Below, one piece after another: positions 36,101 through 48,718 of a DNA stretch of 64,000 nucleotides. The position numbers and the translations under genes are program-made. Within the stretch, counting starts at the first letter, position 1. Every line of letters starts with the position of its first letter. Source of the DNA: Acanthochromis polyacanthus (lineage: Eukaryota > Chordata > Actinopteri > Pomacentridae); the NCBI RefSeq assembly GCF_021347895.1, contig NC_067123.1, positions 37,001,571 through 37,065,570 on the forward strand, read 5' to 3'. The notes under the pieces were generated by a model. It was not told the DNA's origin. It made no database searches and was given only the letters and a program-made list of their open reading frames with translations.

Positions 36101-38959
36101 AATGCAATGATGTACTTAGCAGCTTTGTCTGTACAGAGTGACTGCTGTGTGGCCTGCTTGCAAGTGGAACAGATTGCAGCATTGCATATGACTCAAAATG
36201 TCCATCTGCCCCCATTATGTGCGCAGCGTCTTTTTTTAAATGTTTTTTGCTGCTTTCAGCATTCTGCTTAAAGGATAATCACACATCTCTCTGTTACTTT
36301 TGGGCGTTTTTGCACATGAACATGCAAGGGGGAGCTACTAAAACACGAACGCACAGGCAGCCGCAGTACAACAGGTAATTATTTAGGAAAAAATGGAACA
36401 AGTGCGTGGGGTGCAAATTGCATTGTGGAACAGCGCGACGGGACAGAGAGATGTCAATTGGAGAGGCTGCCATTTTTATGTACACCTCATCCATTGTTCT
36501 CCTTGGTGAGTTGCAGGGGGCAGCGTCACTGCATTTACATGGACCTGTTAGGACGTGGGTGTATTTGTTTGTCTTTGTCAGAGGGTGATTTGCCCCTTGC
36601 TGGAGAACACTGGCTGTGCACAAACTGCCGGTAAATGGGAACACGAGTTTTGCAATAATTCTGAGCCCCTCTTGAGAGCGACACCGAGGTGTGCAGAAAG
36701 CCTGTCGCCACCTGTCGTAACCCTCAAAACAGCAGGTTAGGCAGGAAAAAAAAAAAAAAAAAAAACACCTGCCTGTCAAAACTCTTTTCTCTCTAATTGT
36801 TCCACACACATTCACGGGATTACTCGTTTAATTCTGCTTTATAATCACTTCACATTGTTGCCACTTATTGTTTCCTTGCTCAATTTGTTTGTTTGTGTTC
36901 ACACTTTGGCAACACAAATGTTCTTTTGTCATGCCAACCAAGCGATTTGTGTTCAAGGCAATTGAATTTAATTTAATTTAAGGAGAGCATAGAGGAAGCG
37001 AGGGGGAGCAGGGGAAAGAGACGGGGACACGAAGAGGCACCTGCAAACGTGGGAAACAAGAAAGCAAAGTGGGGAATGCAAAATTAGGACGGTTTTAGTA
37101 ATTCTTCCAGGCTATATGGGCAGTGTTTTAGCCAATGGACCAGCTAAAAAATAAAGATTATTCATTTAAAAGGACACAATTACCATATTAAGTAGGCAGG
37201 CTTTTAATTCAGGCTACTATATGTGGCTCCTATCCATCTGGAGGTACAATACCATCACAACAAAGCGGCCCCATCGCTTTTGATTGCCTGTGCTTTCGCC
37301 TTACCAGATATGTTTGATGACAAGTTGAAGCTCTACAGATGAAGCTTCTTGGATCTTTCATTCATTATCACGGCTAGGATTATGTCAGAGTATTTTCCAA
37401 TTCCAAACAGAAGACATATTTCTTATTTTATCAGCCAAAAACATTTAATTACTTGATGTATTACAGCGGAAGAAGGAATTTGCAGCTGCAGGATTATTAA
37501 AATATAAAATGCCACTAACTTTGTGATAAAAGAACACAACTGCTGCTGAAGGGATGAAGAATATCGCTGCTGTTAGAGCTGTTACTGCTGCTCTGTGTTT
37601 AAAAATGCAGTTTCATTTCCAAAAATTGCAGTATTTACAGTACAGGTTGGGATGAGCACGGTGGAGATCGGTGCCTGTTTTCTGAAGTGTGACGTTCTGC
37701 AGACTGGAACGTGTCCAGCCCGGGTGGTTCAAGGCCCTTTGCCCAGCACATAGCGGTGCCGAGGGGCGGCGGGGGAGGCGACTGATCGAATTGGTTTTAC
37801 ACTGGGGTTGTCATAGGTCTTCTAACTTCCTTACAAATCAATACGGGCCTTAAACTGCAGCCAACCGGCTGAAACTGGCTGCAGTTTCATCCGAACTCAG
37901 GCTCTGTCCACGTTTCTCATCAGTAATGACTGAGTAGTTTGAATTGAGCCAAACGCCCCTGTGGGCCAGAGAACACTGACTCATGCTGTTCGCACACATT
38001 AATAATGCATTATAGCATGTAACACAGGATAATTAACTCTGCTGTTAAATACAAGCTCAGTCCAAGTGCCATTCTGCCAGGACGCCGTTTGCTGAGAGTG
38101 AGAAAGCGTCGGGTGATGACTAAGCCATCCGTCTTTGTTGTGAATGATTATAGGCTTTGCACTTGTTGTTTGGTTTGCATTTTGCTTCATCATTATGTCA
38201 ATTAGACGGATATTAATCAGCTGCTCAGTTATGAGGCAGACAGAACTTTATTTCCTGAATTCAATAATAGTCGCTGTAACTGCTGAATTACAGCGTGTGT
38301 GTGCTGTTGGAACACCTCCTCAATATAGGCCTGCAAACCACTAAATGATCTGAAACCAAGGCGAAGTTGTTAGTGTCTGAAGCAACATTAGTGTCTGTGA
38401 CCATTATATATTTAAAATGCAGCTCTGTCAAAGATGACATGTTTTGCATCTGAGAAAGGCGTCTCTGGTTTTTATTTTGGTTCATATGAGTCCTGACTTC
38501 ATGGCAAAGAAAATAATGGAGTAGAGAAAATGTGATTTAACGTTAAAGGGCATCAGAGGGCTGCAGAAATAATGTTTCACCAGTAACTTCACTCATTGTG
38601 TTGCTTTTATACAGCATATGTAACCTACCTCTAATTTGCAACAAGAAGTACAAGACAAGAAGTATTTGATAACTCATTTATAGACTGACTCTTTTTTTTT
38701 AAGGTTCTATAATTTCCCAGAGGTTTAATTCTTTGTTGCATGTTTTTGGACTTGAAAATTACAAATTTCAGTTGTAAAGTTAAACAAATACTTAAGGACA
38801 AAGTATTGTAAGACAATGAAATGTTCTGTCTGTAATTCATATCTGTGTTGTAAGCGTTAAGGAAGTATAAAAGAAGTTAGTTTATTCATTATATATTTTC
38901 ATATTAATCTGTTATCGGTGGATCAAATATCGGCCTCAAAAGATCCATATCAGTCGGGC
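33191..38959. other. unique intron sequence with simple repeats
   Basis: No gene recognised. There is a poly-T run near 34632-34648 and a poly-A run at 36746-36765. The part at about 37080-37420 is repeat-free with homeodomain-type motifs and may be regulatory. The 173-codon minus-strand frame (36294-36815) is driven by the poly-A tract and is rejected as a gene. Confidence 0.45.
34995..35105. repeat. (ATCC)n plus poly-C and a teleost repeat tail
   Basis: About ten ATCC/ACCC units (34995-35035) run into interrupted poly-C (35034-35056). They are followed by AGGGCTAGAGCTTATCTCAG and CTGACACTGGATGAGA, a diverged form of a sequence often seen beside ATCC microsatellites in fish. It is probably the tail of an old retroelement. 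Confidence 0.7.
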
Positions 38960-39600
38960 GCTACTGTCACATTTTCACTCACTGTGGGTTCATTTTTCAC
39001 GGCAGTATAACGTTCTGCATCTCTATGGGAACAGCCAACTATTTCCAGAAGTAGAGAGGAGTCAAAAATGTCTTCTGTGCAACGTAACATAACATAAAAA
39101 ACCCCCTTTGCATCAAGTGTTACCAATGATGGATAAAAAGGTGACTCTACATTCTATGCATATGTTGTTAACATGTTTCCATACGTGTCTCCTATCTGCT
39201 CTGTGGCAACACAACCTGCAGTTCAACAGAATTCAGCTGTAAAGTCCACGACCTTTGGACTTTTTAGGTCACAGCTGAGTCACCAGTGGCTTTGTTGTTG
39301 CATTGGGAAGTGCAGAATATTTTGTGTTTTACACAATCTTATTAATGCAAATGGTTCATGTTTCACAAGTTTCCATGTGGGACATGTAAAATAAAGTGAT
39401 TTTGATGAAATATTCCAATTTGATGCTTCGATTAGGATAATTTCCCCGATGAAAGAACATGTCACAGATGAATAATTGAAGGATTATTTTTCAGGTTTTG
39501 TAGTGTTTAGTGTTTGCACTGATAAATGGTGTGTTGTTGGCATATTTCTTGAAGATAACATGCCTTTCAAGACCACTGGTGGGGTTTGGGGTTCAGGGGG
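38960..39600 (+). mobile_element. TTAA-type element, family A copy 3
   Basis: This shares with the other copies TCACTGTGGGTTCATTTTTC (near 38980), a GAAGTAGAGAGGAGTCA block, CTCCTATCTGCTCTGTGGCA (39189), CCTGCAGTTCAA, and an end reading GGGGTTTGGGGTTCAGGGGG, the complement of a CCCYCTGAACCCC terminus. The flanking TTAA has decayed to TTCA. The left boundary is approximate. Confidence 0.65.
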
Positions 39601-41699
39601 TTCATGTTTTTATAAGTGCCAATGCAATATCACACTTTCAGTATTAATACCAAAAGAGCAGCTTTTTACTCCCTGAAATCTGCAGCTACACTTGGCAGTC
39701 CTGCTCCCCAGTCCACAGCATGACTCAGTTGTTTGTATGCTTTGGTTGTTTTCCACTTATCAGCTCTTTCAGTGTTGTTTCCTTGTCTCTTTCGCTATCT
39801 CCTGCTGCTGTTAAGGCAATCCGTGTTACATTTGCTGCACATTACAAATAGACCAACTCTGATGGAGCTTTGGATTCTGCCAGCACTAATCTAACCAATG
39901 TAACAATCTAATTGATCACTTACGTGTAATTGGAATCATTTGAAGCTTTATGCTCCAATCCATGTTAGCCATGCTTCAGTCCCTTCTTACATTGCTTTTC
40001 CTCCCCTCCTCTCCTTCCTCTCGCTCTCTTTCTATCCCCGGTGGTTCTGGTCCACTGCTCTCCCTCCATCTCCCTTGGCTCTTTATTGACTGTTGAGTGT
40101 AAGGCGGTGTTAAACCAGCATCAATGTAATAGTGGGCATTAGCCCTTTGAACTGCCCTTAATCTGGCTGTAATAAACTCACATTTATTTTGCCGACACAC
40201 GTATACAGACACACACATATATATGTGGGGAGATATCTTCAGGAAGTGTGTGTTAGGAGTTGTCGTGTCAGGGAAGGAGCTGGTCTCTACATAGATGTAA
40301 TTGTAATGGGGATAGTATACCCAGTGCAAGGTCTGTCAGAAGCTCTTTGGTGCTGCAGTGTACCAGAGCCGTGCTTGAGACTCCTTTAATTGGAATGTAA
40401 TTGGAGAAGCACCATTGATCATGAATCACATTCGGTCTCCCTCCTCCCTGAACTCAGGGATGTTCTGTTTTCCACTGACTGACTCTATCCCTCCTTCTGC
40501 AAACCTGCTCCGCCGGCTCCTCCCGTAAGGAGAACGTCAGTCATGTGCAGTGGAGCGACGCCGCGGAACAAGGCCCCCTACCGGGTCCTGAGCGCCCGGG
40601 TCAATGCTCGTCTGGGGCCGAAGCCACAAGTAACAGGGGAAAAAAAAAACAAAACGAGGCAGCGGGGGCTTGGAGGGGAGACGAGAGGAGATTAAGAGGA
40701 GGAGAGAGTGGGAGCGATGAGCTGGAGTGCACAAGTGGAATCATTTGTAATAGCTTGCGCGCTCTGTTGCGCCATTTCATCCAGTATTTAGTTAAAGGAG
40801 ATTTGTTTTGTTTTGCCTTTGTTGTTTGGAGGAATGCTCGAAGAAGTCAATTTGTTGGCTCATTTGTCAAACGCTGGACTGCGTCAGTGGCATCTCAGCT
40901 GTGTCATGGAGCGGAGAAAAGCTCTCTCAGTCAGCTGGAGTGTAGATGGGACTCAGGCCGGTGGAGATTGCCTGTGTACCATCTTAAATGTGGACTGGAA
41001 AACAATGAAAACTCAGGGCACGGGCAGAGCACCCCTGTCTCAAATTGATTCTTAAGTGGAATTGGGCAGCGTGAGTGAAGAAGTGGGAGAGAGATAAAGA
41101 GAGAAACTGTGAAGAGGTGAAGATTGCAAGATACTATTGATTTCTCGCAGGACTGTAACATTGCAACATCAAAATTTCAGTTTGAAGAAGAATCATTTTA
41201 AAATTTCAAAAGCTACAATTCAAACACGAGCATCCTGACAAGCTGTAGGAGGTAAAAGTTTTGCTTTCTCAAACTACAGTGACAACTGTTGATGGCAAAT
41301 TTACTCAGCTGTCGCTAGTTAATTGTTGACCAAACAGTGAGTAGACTAAACATCTAAGACAGTCTTGTCTGGTTAATACGCTCCCTGCATGCTGCGGCAG
41401 ACTTGTCCCAAGATGGCAGCAGCACTTTGTTTAATTTCGATTTCACTGCTCCAACTGGCTTTCAGAGAGCCGGGTCTTTCTTTAGGTACACAATTTTACA
41501 AGTGAAAATGGTGGACAGCTGGTGTGCAGTGTTGTAGAGTTCCACACAAATAACACATAAGAAATTTTAATTGTTGCAGTCGGAAAAGTACAGATGAAAC
41601 TGAGAAAGTCAATGATTGCTGAGTTCCATTTAGCTTAGGGTCCTTGTATTGTGAGCTGGCTTTCTGGAACTCCTGAATAGAACAGAGGCCTTTTGCTCG

Positions 41700-41900
41700 A
41701 GCATCTCTGCTTTAGTTGATCAATCATAAAATGTGAATATTTAAAATAGTGTCTGTAAAATTTTAGATTGATCAAGTACTTTCTGTCGAGCCACTTTCAG
41801 CATGTTTTTTCAAAAGGTGAAATTTCAGGCTCGGTTTGGATGACGATATCTCAGGAACAACTGAGGATACAATCCTGACATTTTTGCTGTTATTTCCCAT
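41700..41900 (+). repeat. dispersed repeat, copy 2 of 2
   Basis: This is the partner of 4405-4620, sharing TGTCTGTAAAATTTTAG, then TACTTTCTG, then CTCGGTTTGGATGACGATAT in the same order. It lacks the small palindrome of copy 1. The element type is unknown. Confidence 0.5.
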
Positions 41901-43672
41901 TATAACACTGATACAGAATGCTAAGCTTCGTTAAACAAGGAGAATAAAGAGTTTCCTATTACGGGTAAGTTGAAATATGAAAAAATATTTAAGTTGTCGC
42001 AAATGGTCCCATCTTTAAGCACACATTTACGAGCAAATTGGTCCATATTTAAACTCGACCATGATCTGAGACCCCCCACCCCCCAAATATCACTATTGCA
42101 TGATTTAAATCATTCAGAATACTTACCATTGTCAGCATGTAGGTCGCCAGTTGTGAGGTTTTTCTTGTTGACCATAGTAAAGGGGACTTTGAAGATGCTA
42201 AGCTAGCAGAAGAGGAGGAGAACACCATGAGAAATACCCACTGGAAATGTCAAGTTCCTACTGAGTCTATAGGGTGGAAAGTCCTTGACGGCCATCTTGG
42301 TAACACCCCCTGGCAGTTACCTCGGACCAACATAACCAGGCTCTATCTAAGTGAATTAGGATAGTGCCACGGCTAAAATTCCACCGGTCTCCAGGACATA
42401 AAAACAGCTTAGAAACACGAGTCAAATCTGATTTAAAATGCTTAAAAATGTTGGATTTCTATTGTGCTTGAGTCAATGCCACAAAATGATTGACTGAATG
42501 TTTCCCGGTTTGCAGATGATTGGCTTTTTGGGGTCGGGGGTGGGACATACAGCTGTCATCTTTGGGAATTCTCATGTAGATTTCTATCTAAGACTCTGAA
42601 AGAGTTCAGATTACTCCTTGTAATGTTTCTGCATCTGATGACTAGAATGATACAGAAATATGTTCTTTAGGAAGGGTTGTGCTTGATCCACAAAGTCCAA
42701 TCTGCATTTTTACAGCAATAATCCAGATCAAGGTCATTTATTTTGTGAAATTTTTTCTTTTATGTGTGTATAGTGGCTCAGTAGAAGCGCTACACCATCA
42801 TTTTAAGCAAACCTTCAGGCTTCAGGACTGAGAAGCAGTCTCCAGTAGAGCGCTGTCAAAAGTCCTATCAGCGGTTGTCAGTCAGATATCAAAACATATC
42901 AGATGCAGCTTTAGAAGTAGCGTTACATTATTGTGAAATCTTTAGAACTCTATGTCCTTTCGAATAGATACAACTCCAGTTTAGCATGTAGCAATATGTT
43001 AACTATAGTATGAATATCACGTAAGATAGGCGGAAGTGATCATTCTTACAATTTTCAGCATGGCTCCTGCAAGCAGTGAAATTAGACAGTTCCTTTAAAT
43101 CATTCAGCTCCGCCAAGACTTTGGGAATGAGACGGAGAAGAGAGAAGTGGATTGTGCTAGAAACTAGAGCAGGGTCAAGGATCCTTCTTGGATATTTATG
43201 AGACATAAAGAGTGACACGAAAATGTGATCAAATGGATGAGACGGAGTGAGAGACGGACGTTTTTAAAAGAGCAACCGTTTACTGATGAGGGGCTGATGT
43301 CTGGTTTCGGAATTAGAAGGAAGAAGAGCAAACAAGGAACCAAACCCGAGCAATCAAACAGGCAAACAACTAGAAAGAAGCGCGCGAGGAAGGAGGAGTT
43401 GCAAATGAAAATGAGGAAATGAAGTGGCGATGGGGAGATAGCGGAGAGGCCAGAGGGAGGTTGAGAGTCGGGGTGAGAGGAGATGGAAGGGAAGATGGAG
43501 AGAGAGGGAGGAGAAAGCGAGCAAGTAAAGGGGGGAGGTTGTTGTTTTAAGATCAGTACGGATGAGTGCGTCTCCCCTCTCTGGGGAGGGGGCCCATCGG
43601 CTCTCTATGTCTGTCACTCCACTCGTTTATGCTTCGCTCCGAGGGAGAGGTAAAGGGCACTGAGTTGTCGTT

Positions 43673-43707
43673 GGTGTGTGTGTGTGTGCGTGTGTGTGTG
43701 TGTGTGT
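43673..43707. repeat. (GT)n microsatellite
   Basis: About 17 GT units with one GC interruption, directly after a long polypurine tract. Confidence 0.9.
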
Positions 43708-44454
43708 TTGTTCGAGGTGGCTCATGTGAAAATGGGGGCAATTTGGAAAAGGACTGTAATGCTCTTTTCATCACCAAATGAGTCACCCTTCCTTTCATTA
43801 GGTTGTTTTTCTTCCCTCTGACACCCTTTTTTTTTCTCTCTTTCTTGTTCCTCTGACAAATACAGCCTGTACTGGCTTTGGTTCTGCAGTCACTTATTGT
43901 TGGGTTTTGTCACTCGCTGCCACGTGACGGGTCTTGAAGGCATTATTTGAATAAATTAAAGGTTTGTTAATTATTTTTCTTCAGTTTGATGTAGCCACAA
44001 ACATTCGATGTACAATGATGTGACACAGATAACCGGTTCAAGCTTGTCTAGGTTTTTTGCCTTCATTAACACTAACTTCATTTCTTTGTTAGTTGAATAA
44101 TCATTTACAAGATGGTTTTCCATATAAAAATTAAGTCTAGTTCTGGATGGCACTGAATTTTAAATGCATAATCTTCCTCCAAAAGTCAAGGACTTGGTTT
44201 AATCTGTGTGTGGGCGATCTGCACTGTTTGTTTCACTTTGGTTTGTCTGTTTTAGTGTCTCTGACTAAAACCAGACGCTGATGCTAAAACACCTGCACAG
44301 GGAAAGGAAAACCCCATGTTGCTTAAACCTCTGGATCCCAGGCAGTTTCTTTATTGAACTATTTCAAAAGTAGCACCAGATTCGTTCATCTATGTTCATC
44401 ATTTGCTTTGTTCTTAGGATTTCTGCTGTATATTTTTGTACACAGGATCCATAA

Positions 44455-45224
44455 CCCTTTAAACTCCACTTTGTTTCTGGGTGATTTTTTTTTTTGCTCC
44501 TGTTGCATTTTTATTCACTTTGACCCCATTTTTTACTGCAGCACTTCTATGAAAACAACACATGCCTGGAAGAGGAGAGACTTCAAAAATCTGTTTTGTC
44601 CAGAACAATATTAGAACGCCATAAATCAGGCAAAAGGAAAAAAAGTTCGTTAAATTTCCTAATTTGCTTTACAGCAATGGAAAATTTCTGGAATCACCAT
44701 GTGCAACATTTTTTTCAGCTTGCACACAGGTATCACCAAAACTGAAAAAAGTCTGACTATGTAGCATAAATATTTTTCTATTTAGATCTTTAATTAGTTT
44801 TCAACTTTGTCTCCTATCTGCTCTATATAAGCACAGCCTGAAGTTCCACCGAAAGGTTCCTGAATTTTTGCCACAAAAACTTTGCTTGCTGCTGGGCCAC
44901 AAATAGCGTTTCAGTTGCACAGAGGAGCAGAGAATTTTTAGATTTTTACGGAATCTTGCTGGTACAAGTGATTCATTTTTTAGCAATTTTATAAATGTGA
45001 CACAGAGAATAAAGTGACTTTGAGGAAATATCCTGATTTTAAGCTTATTCTGAGTTATGATTTGCAGTGGAAGAGTTCTTCACAGATGACTCGTTCAGAG
45101 ACTTCTGGAAAAATGAACCCTGAGATAGTATTTTTACACTTTCTGGCTGAGATAAATGGTGTAATTTTGCCGATATTTAAAAAAACACATTTTAGAGCTG
45201 CTGGTTGGTTTTAGGGTTCAGAGT
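44455..45224 (+). mobile_element. TTAA-type element, family A copy 4
   Basis: The start CCCTTTAAACTCC and the end TTTTAGGGTTCAGAG are imperfect inverted termini. Interior blocks include TTGCTCCTGTTGCATTTTTA, a CTATGAAAACAACAC block, CTCCTATCTGCTCTATATAA, GAAATATCCTGATTTTAAGC and GATAAATGGTGTAATTTTGC, shared in order with the 54.2-kb and inverted 20.5-kb copies. The left flank is ATAA. A second start-like motif (CCTCTGGATCCCAGGCAG, 44328) just upstream may be part of another decayed copy. Confidence 0.7.
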
Positions 45225-48200
45225 GCTGATGTCATTGCACTTCTAATGTATTGAAGTTGTTTACAAAAAGTGCATACGTCTGGATTACTTTGAAGACTAA
45301 AACCAGCATTTTTAATAACTGATATTAATTTGTTCATTCACTCATTTATTCACATAACATGCCTCTTTAAGCATGACCAGCACTTCCGCTGAACTGGATT
45401 GGAAAGAAAACCAAACGATTTACTCAGGTAAAGGTCAAATTATTGGCTTTTAAATAAAATAAATACATACAGGTGCCTAAAAAGTGACTTTGCAATAATG
45501 ATGTTAATTGTAATTAGTGCATTTCCAGCCCTGCTGCTGGCTTGAAATCACCGGCTAATGAATTTAATTTGGAACTGAACTGGCAGGATGCATGCAAAAG
45601 CGTGGAAAAGCCCCAGACACAGTACTGCTTTTAAATAGAAGTAGTACACAGCATCACATTGAACAACGAAATGAATGAGTAGAAAATAAAATAAAATAAA
45701 TGTCATCACTGGTTTAATGGTCTGTTTTTAAATATCTGTGCAGGGACAAAAGTCCATGATTTTACTTTATAGCCCTGACTGGCTGACATCTGATATTTAA
45801 TTAAAGGCCAGTCTTATTAGCAGGCTGATTTATCTGTCTAATCCACGCAATAAGTAACATCCGTGCTGTTATAAAATTAGCACTGAAATATGACTCTGTT
45901 TCAACGTGATAATGTCCATTTGGCAAAAGTTACGACGTGGCAAACGTTCCATTTTTTGGTGCTAATAATTTTATCAGCATTGTAAATAACTGGCAGCAGC
46001 CCTCAGGAGCCCTCGCAGACAAACTTATCATTGTTTTTCCAGGTAGGCACACCTGTCACCCTGAGTGTGTGTTTAGCCCAGTTGCCATGAAGGTTATCAG
46101 GCCAGCGCACAAACTCGACTAGAGGTGGAGCGGAGGCAGGGCGGGCTCCCCACAGGTTAGCAGGCATAAGTATGCAGCACCAGGTGCTTGTTTTTACCTG
46201 TGTGTGTGTGTTGACAGAGCTGTCTGTCCATGTGTCTGTTTATCCGCCTGCCTCTTTGTGTTTGTGTGTGCTCATGTGCAGAACCTCCCAGCAGGAGCAG
46301 CCAAAGTGCGTTCCTCTAATGTCATCCTGTGGCCGTCCTCCAGCTAAAAGCCAGCGGCTCGCTCTCCTCTGCACTCCTCCCCCAATGTCACCTTTCCTCC
46401 CTCCACTTTTTACTTTCTCCTCCTTTAACGCCTCCTCCTCCTTCTCCCCCACCCCTGTTTGTCATTTTTCATCATCTCTCTCTGTTTGCTAATCTTCGTC
46501 CTTTCTCTGCTCTCCATCTCAATTCATCATCTCCACTTGGGTTTTGTGCTGAAGGATACCGAGTGGCTGATAGAGAAGAGACGAGGAATAGATGATCATA
46601 AAGACTGACAAGGATGGAGGGAGGGAGGGAGTTATCCTCCCTTCTCTCTCTCTCGCTCCTTTCTCCTTCTGTCTCATCCTTTGTTTCTTCACTCTCCAGC
46701 TCTGTCCCTTTTGTCTCTCTCTGCTTCTCTTTTCTTTCTTCCACTCCACCCTCTGTTCCTCCTCTCCTGATCTCTGCCCCTCCATCTGCTTCTTCTTGTC
46801 ATTTCCACCCTGACACCACTCACCCCGGCCTCCCTCTCCGCCTCCTGCCCGTCCCTCCATCCTGACAGCCATCAATACCAGACGGACGGACAAACTTCAC
46901 AGAAATGACATGCGAAGTTTGCGCTTTAATACAATGTGAGGCGTGAGGTCGACGCTCAGCCCCGCGTTTGCTTTGCCACGCGTGTTTACAGTCGGATTTG
47001 TTAAATGTGGTCCGATCACCTTGCTCTGTCGAGCCTCGGCACATTTGAATGCACAGCCGCACACACAGGGCTCAGTACATTAGGCTTTTAGAGTATTCTA
47101 TCTTTACGCACATAAGGTCACATTCAGAGCTCCTGTGTGCCTCACTACACAGGCCGGCTGCATTAGGCCCAGGATTCATGGCAAAGCGGCCTGCCTGTCT
47201 GTATCTGAAATTCTAATCACCACTCGCAGACATTACTATTCAGCCTGTGCTCCCGCCGGCTGCCTGCACGACGGCTAAGCTTTGCACTAAAGTTTTGGTT
47301 AAACCGTGAAGGCCAAAGCCTATTTCATAACACCCACATTTGTATTACATATTGATAAACACAATCTGTCTGTTACTTTGTGGCCCCAATCTGCTGTCTC
47401 CTTCCCCTCCCCGCTGCTCTCCTTTCACCTTGGCCTCCACCGGTCCCTGCTCCAACTTCAAAACAATGCTTTTTTCCTTTCTCTCCTTTACTTCCACAGT
47501 GCATTCAGCGGATCCATTCCTTTTGTCACCGGTTATTTATGCATTACACATCTTTTCTTAATAATCTCTCCTCTCATCTTTCAATTTTCCCTCCTTTGCC
47601 GCCCTCCGTCTCTACATCCCTTTCTTCTGCCTCGCTTAAAGCGTTTCACCTCTCCACTATCTCCACGCCTGGGCAAACTCCCCTCCTTCCCTCCGACACA
47701 CCCATTCGACACAATTCTTATCTTACCCTCTATATTCCTTCATCTCTTCCTTTTCCTATCCGCCTTCTCTATCTTTCTGCCCAGCTACCTCTTCCATCCT
47801 GCCTCTCTGTGCCCTCTATCCCACCCCCCCCCCCCGGCTGAAATTAAACCCCGTCGGCACGAGCCCGGCCCGACCACGTCTCCCACCGAGGCTCAGCCGC
47901 TTGGACCCAAGAAAACAGACCTTGAAAAACAAGATAAAGTACATCAAAACTGCCACGGGTTCACCGCTCCGTGGGCAGCGTATATTTTTGGATACCATTT
48001 CACATTTTTACACTCTTCCCCGCCCTGCTCCACCCAGTCTGTCTGCGTTCCTCTGCCTCCTCTGTCTGTTTTTTCTCCTCTCTTTCTTCGTTTCCTCCTC
48101 AGACAGACATTGTCGCAGTCTTGACAGTGAGGCGAGTCTGCAGTGATTAACATTGATTAAAGTGGCTAACGAGTCTCCTTTTCATTCTGCTGGTGTGAGG

Positions 48201-48716
48201 CGATGTGTGTGTGTGTGTGCGCGCGGTGGTTGTGTGAGTGTAATGTATGTGCTTGTGTGTTTTTGCGTTCAGAACATGTCCGTAAAGCTGTCACTCATCT
48301 GGGCTGGGTGTGTTGGGGAAAGAAAAGCCCAGCTGTGGGTGCTTAACAGTGGAGGTTGCTGTGTGTTTAATGGGATTGTACGCCGGCAGATATGTGTGTG
48401 TGTGTGTGTGCTTATCTGTGTGCGCATATAGTAAGTGAACATACTCACAAATTCAGCTGCCTGTTTCGGCAGAGACTGTCATCCTTTGTTTTCGTGCCAC
48501 ATGGAACATTTCAGCCACAGATTTGCTCAGCGAGAACCAAACGGCCCGCAGCTTCCTTCAGCTTCCAATCGACTGACCGATGAAATCTGTCATGTAGAAT
48601 CAAGAACATGCTGAACTTGTCGTGTCGTTTCATTATTTGAAATGTGTGTGTGCATGTGGATACGTTCAGATTTTTTCCTTTTTTTGTCGTCTGCCTATGA
48701 GTTGGACTGAGTGATA
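45225..48716. other. intron sequence with long pyrimidine-rich tracts
   Basis: Three strongly pyrimidine-rich stretches lie on the + strand (46370-46520, 46637-46870, 47390-47835, the last ending in a C run). They create long Ser/Pro/Leu-rich frames, including one of 272 codons (47306-48124), none with a recognisable domain. A GGGA repeat (46615-46631) and two GT microsatellites (48204-48224 and 48393-48410) are also present. No gene supported. Confidence 0.5.
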
Positions 48717-48718
48717 TA

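Larger units (their letters stand above)
39601..44454. other. intron sequence with a CpG-rich spot and purine-rich DNA
   Basis: Around 40500-40640 GC and CpG density rise well above the surroundings (GAGCGACGCCGCGGAACAAG). Two open frames overlap there (one of 167 codons from 40545), neither recognised. The second copy of the 4.4-kb dispersed repeat lies at about 41700-41900. A polypurine stretch runs 43330-43550 with a GT microsatellite next to it. No exon is supported. Confidence 0.45.

Noticed and set aside
36294..36815. 173-codon minus-strand open frame
   Set aside because: It includes a run of phenylalanines from the poly-A tract at 36746-36765, with no domain or splice context.
40545..41048. 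167-codon plus-strand frame starting in the CpG-rich spot
   Set aside because: No recognisable domain; only the first 100 bases are CpG-rich and the rest looks like ordinary intron. Kept only as a finding about the CpG-rich DNA.
47306..48124. 272-codon plus-strand open frame, the longest in the window
   Set aside because: It follows a pyrimidine-rich tract, so the product is Ser/Pro/Leu/Phe-rich with no domain; overlapping frames are also open, as expected from composition.
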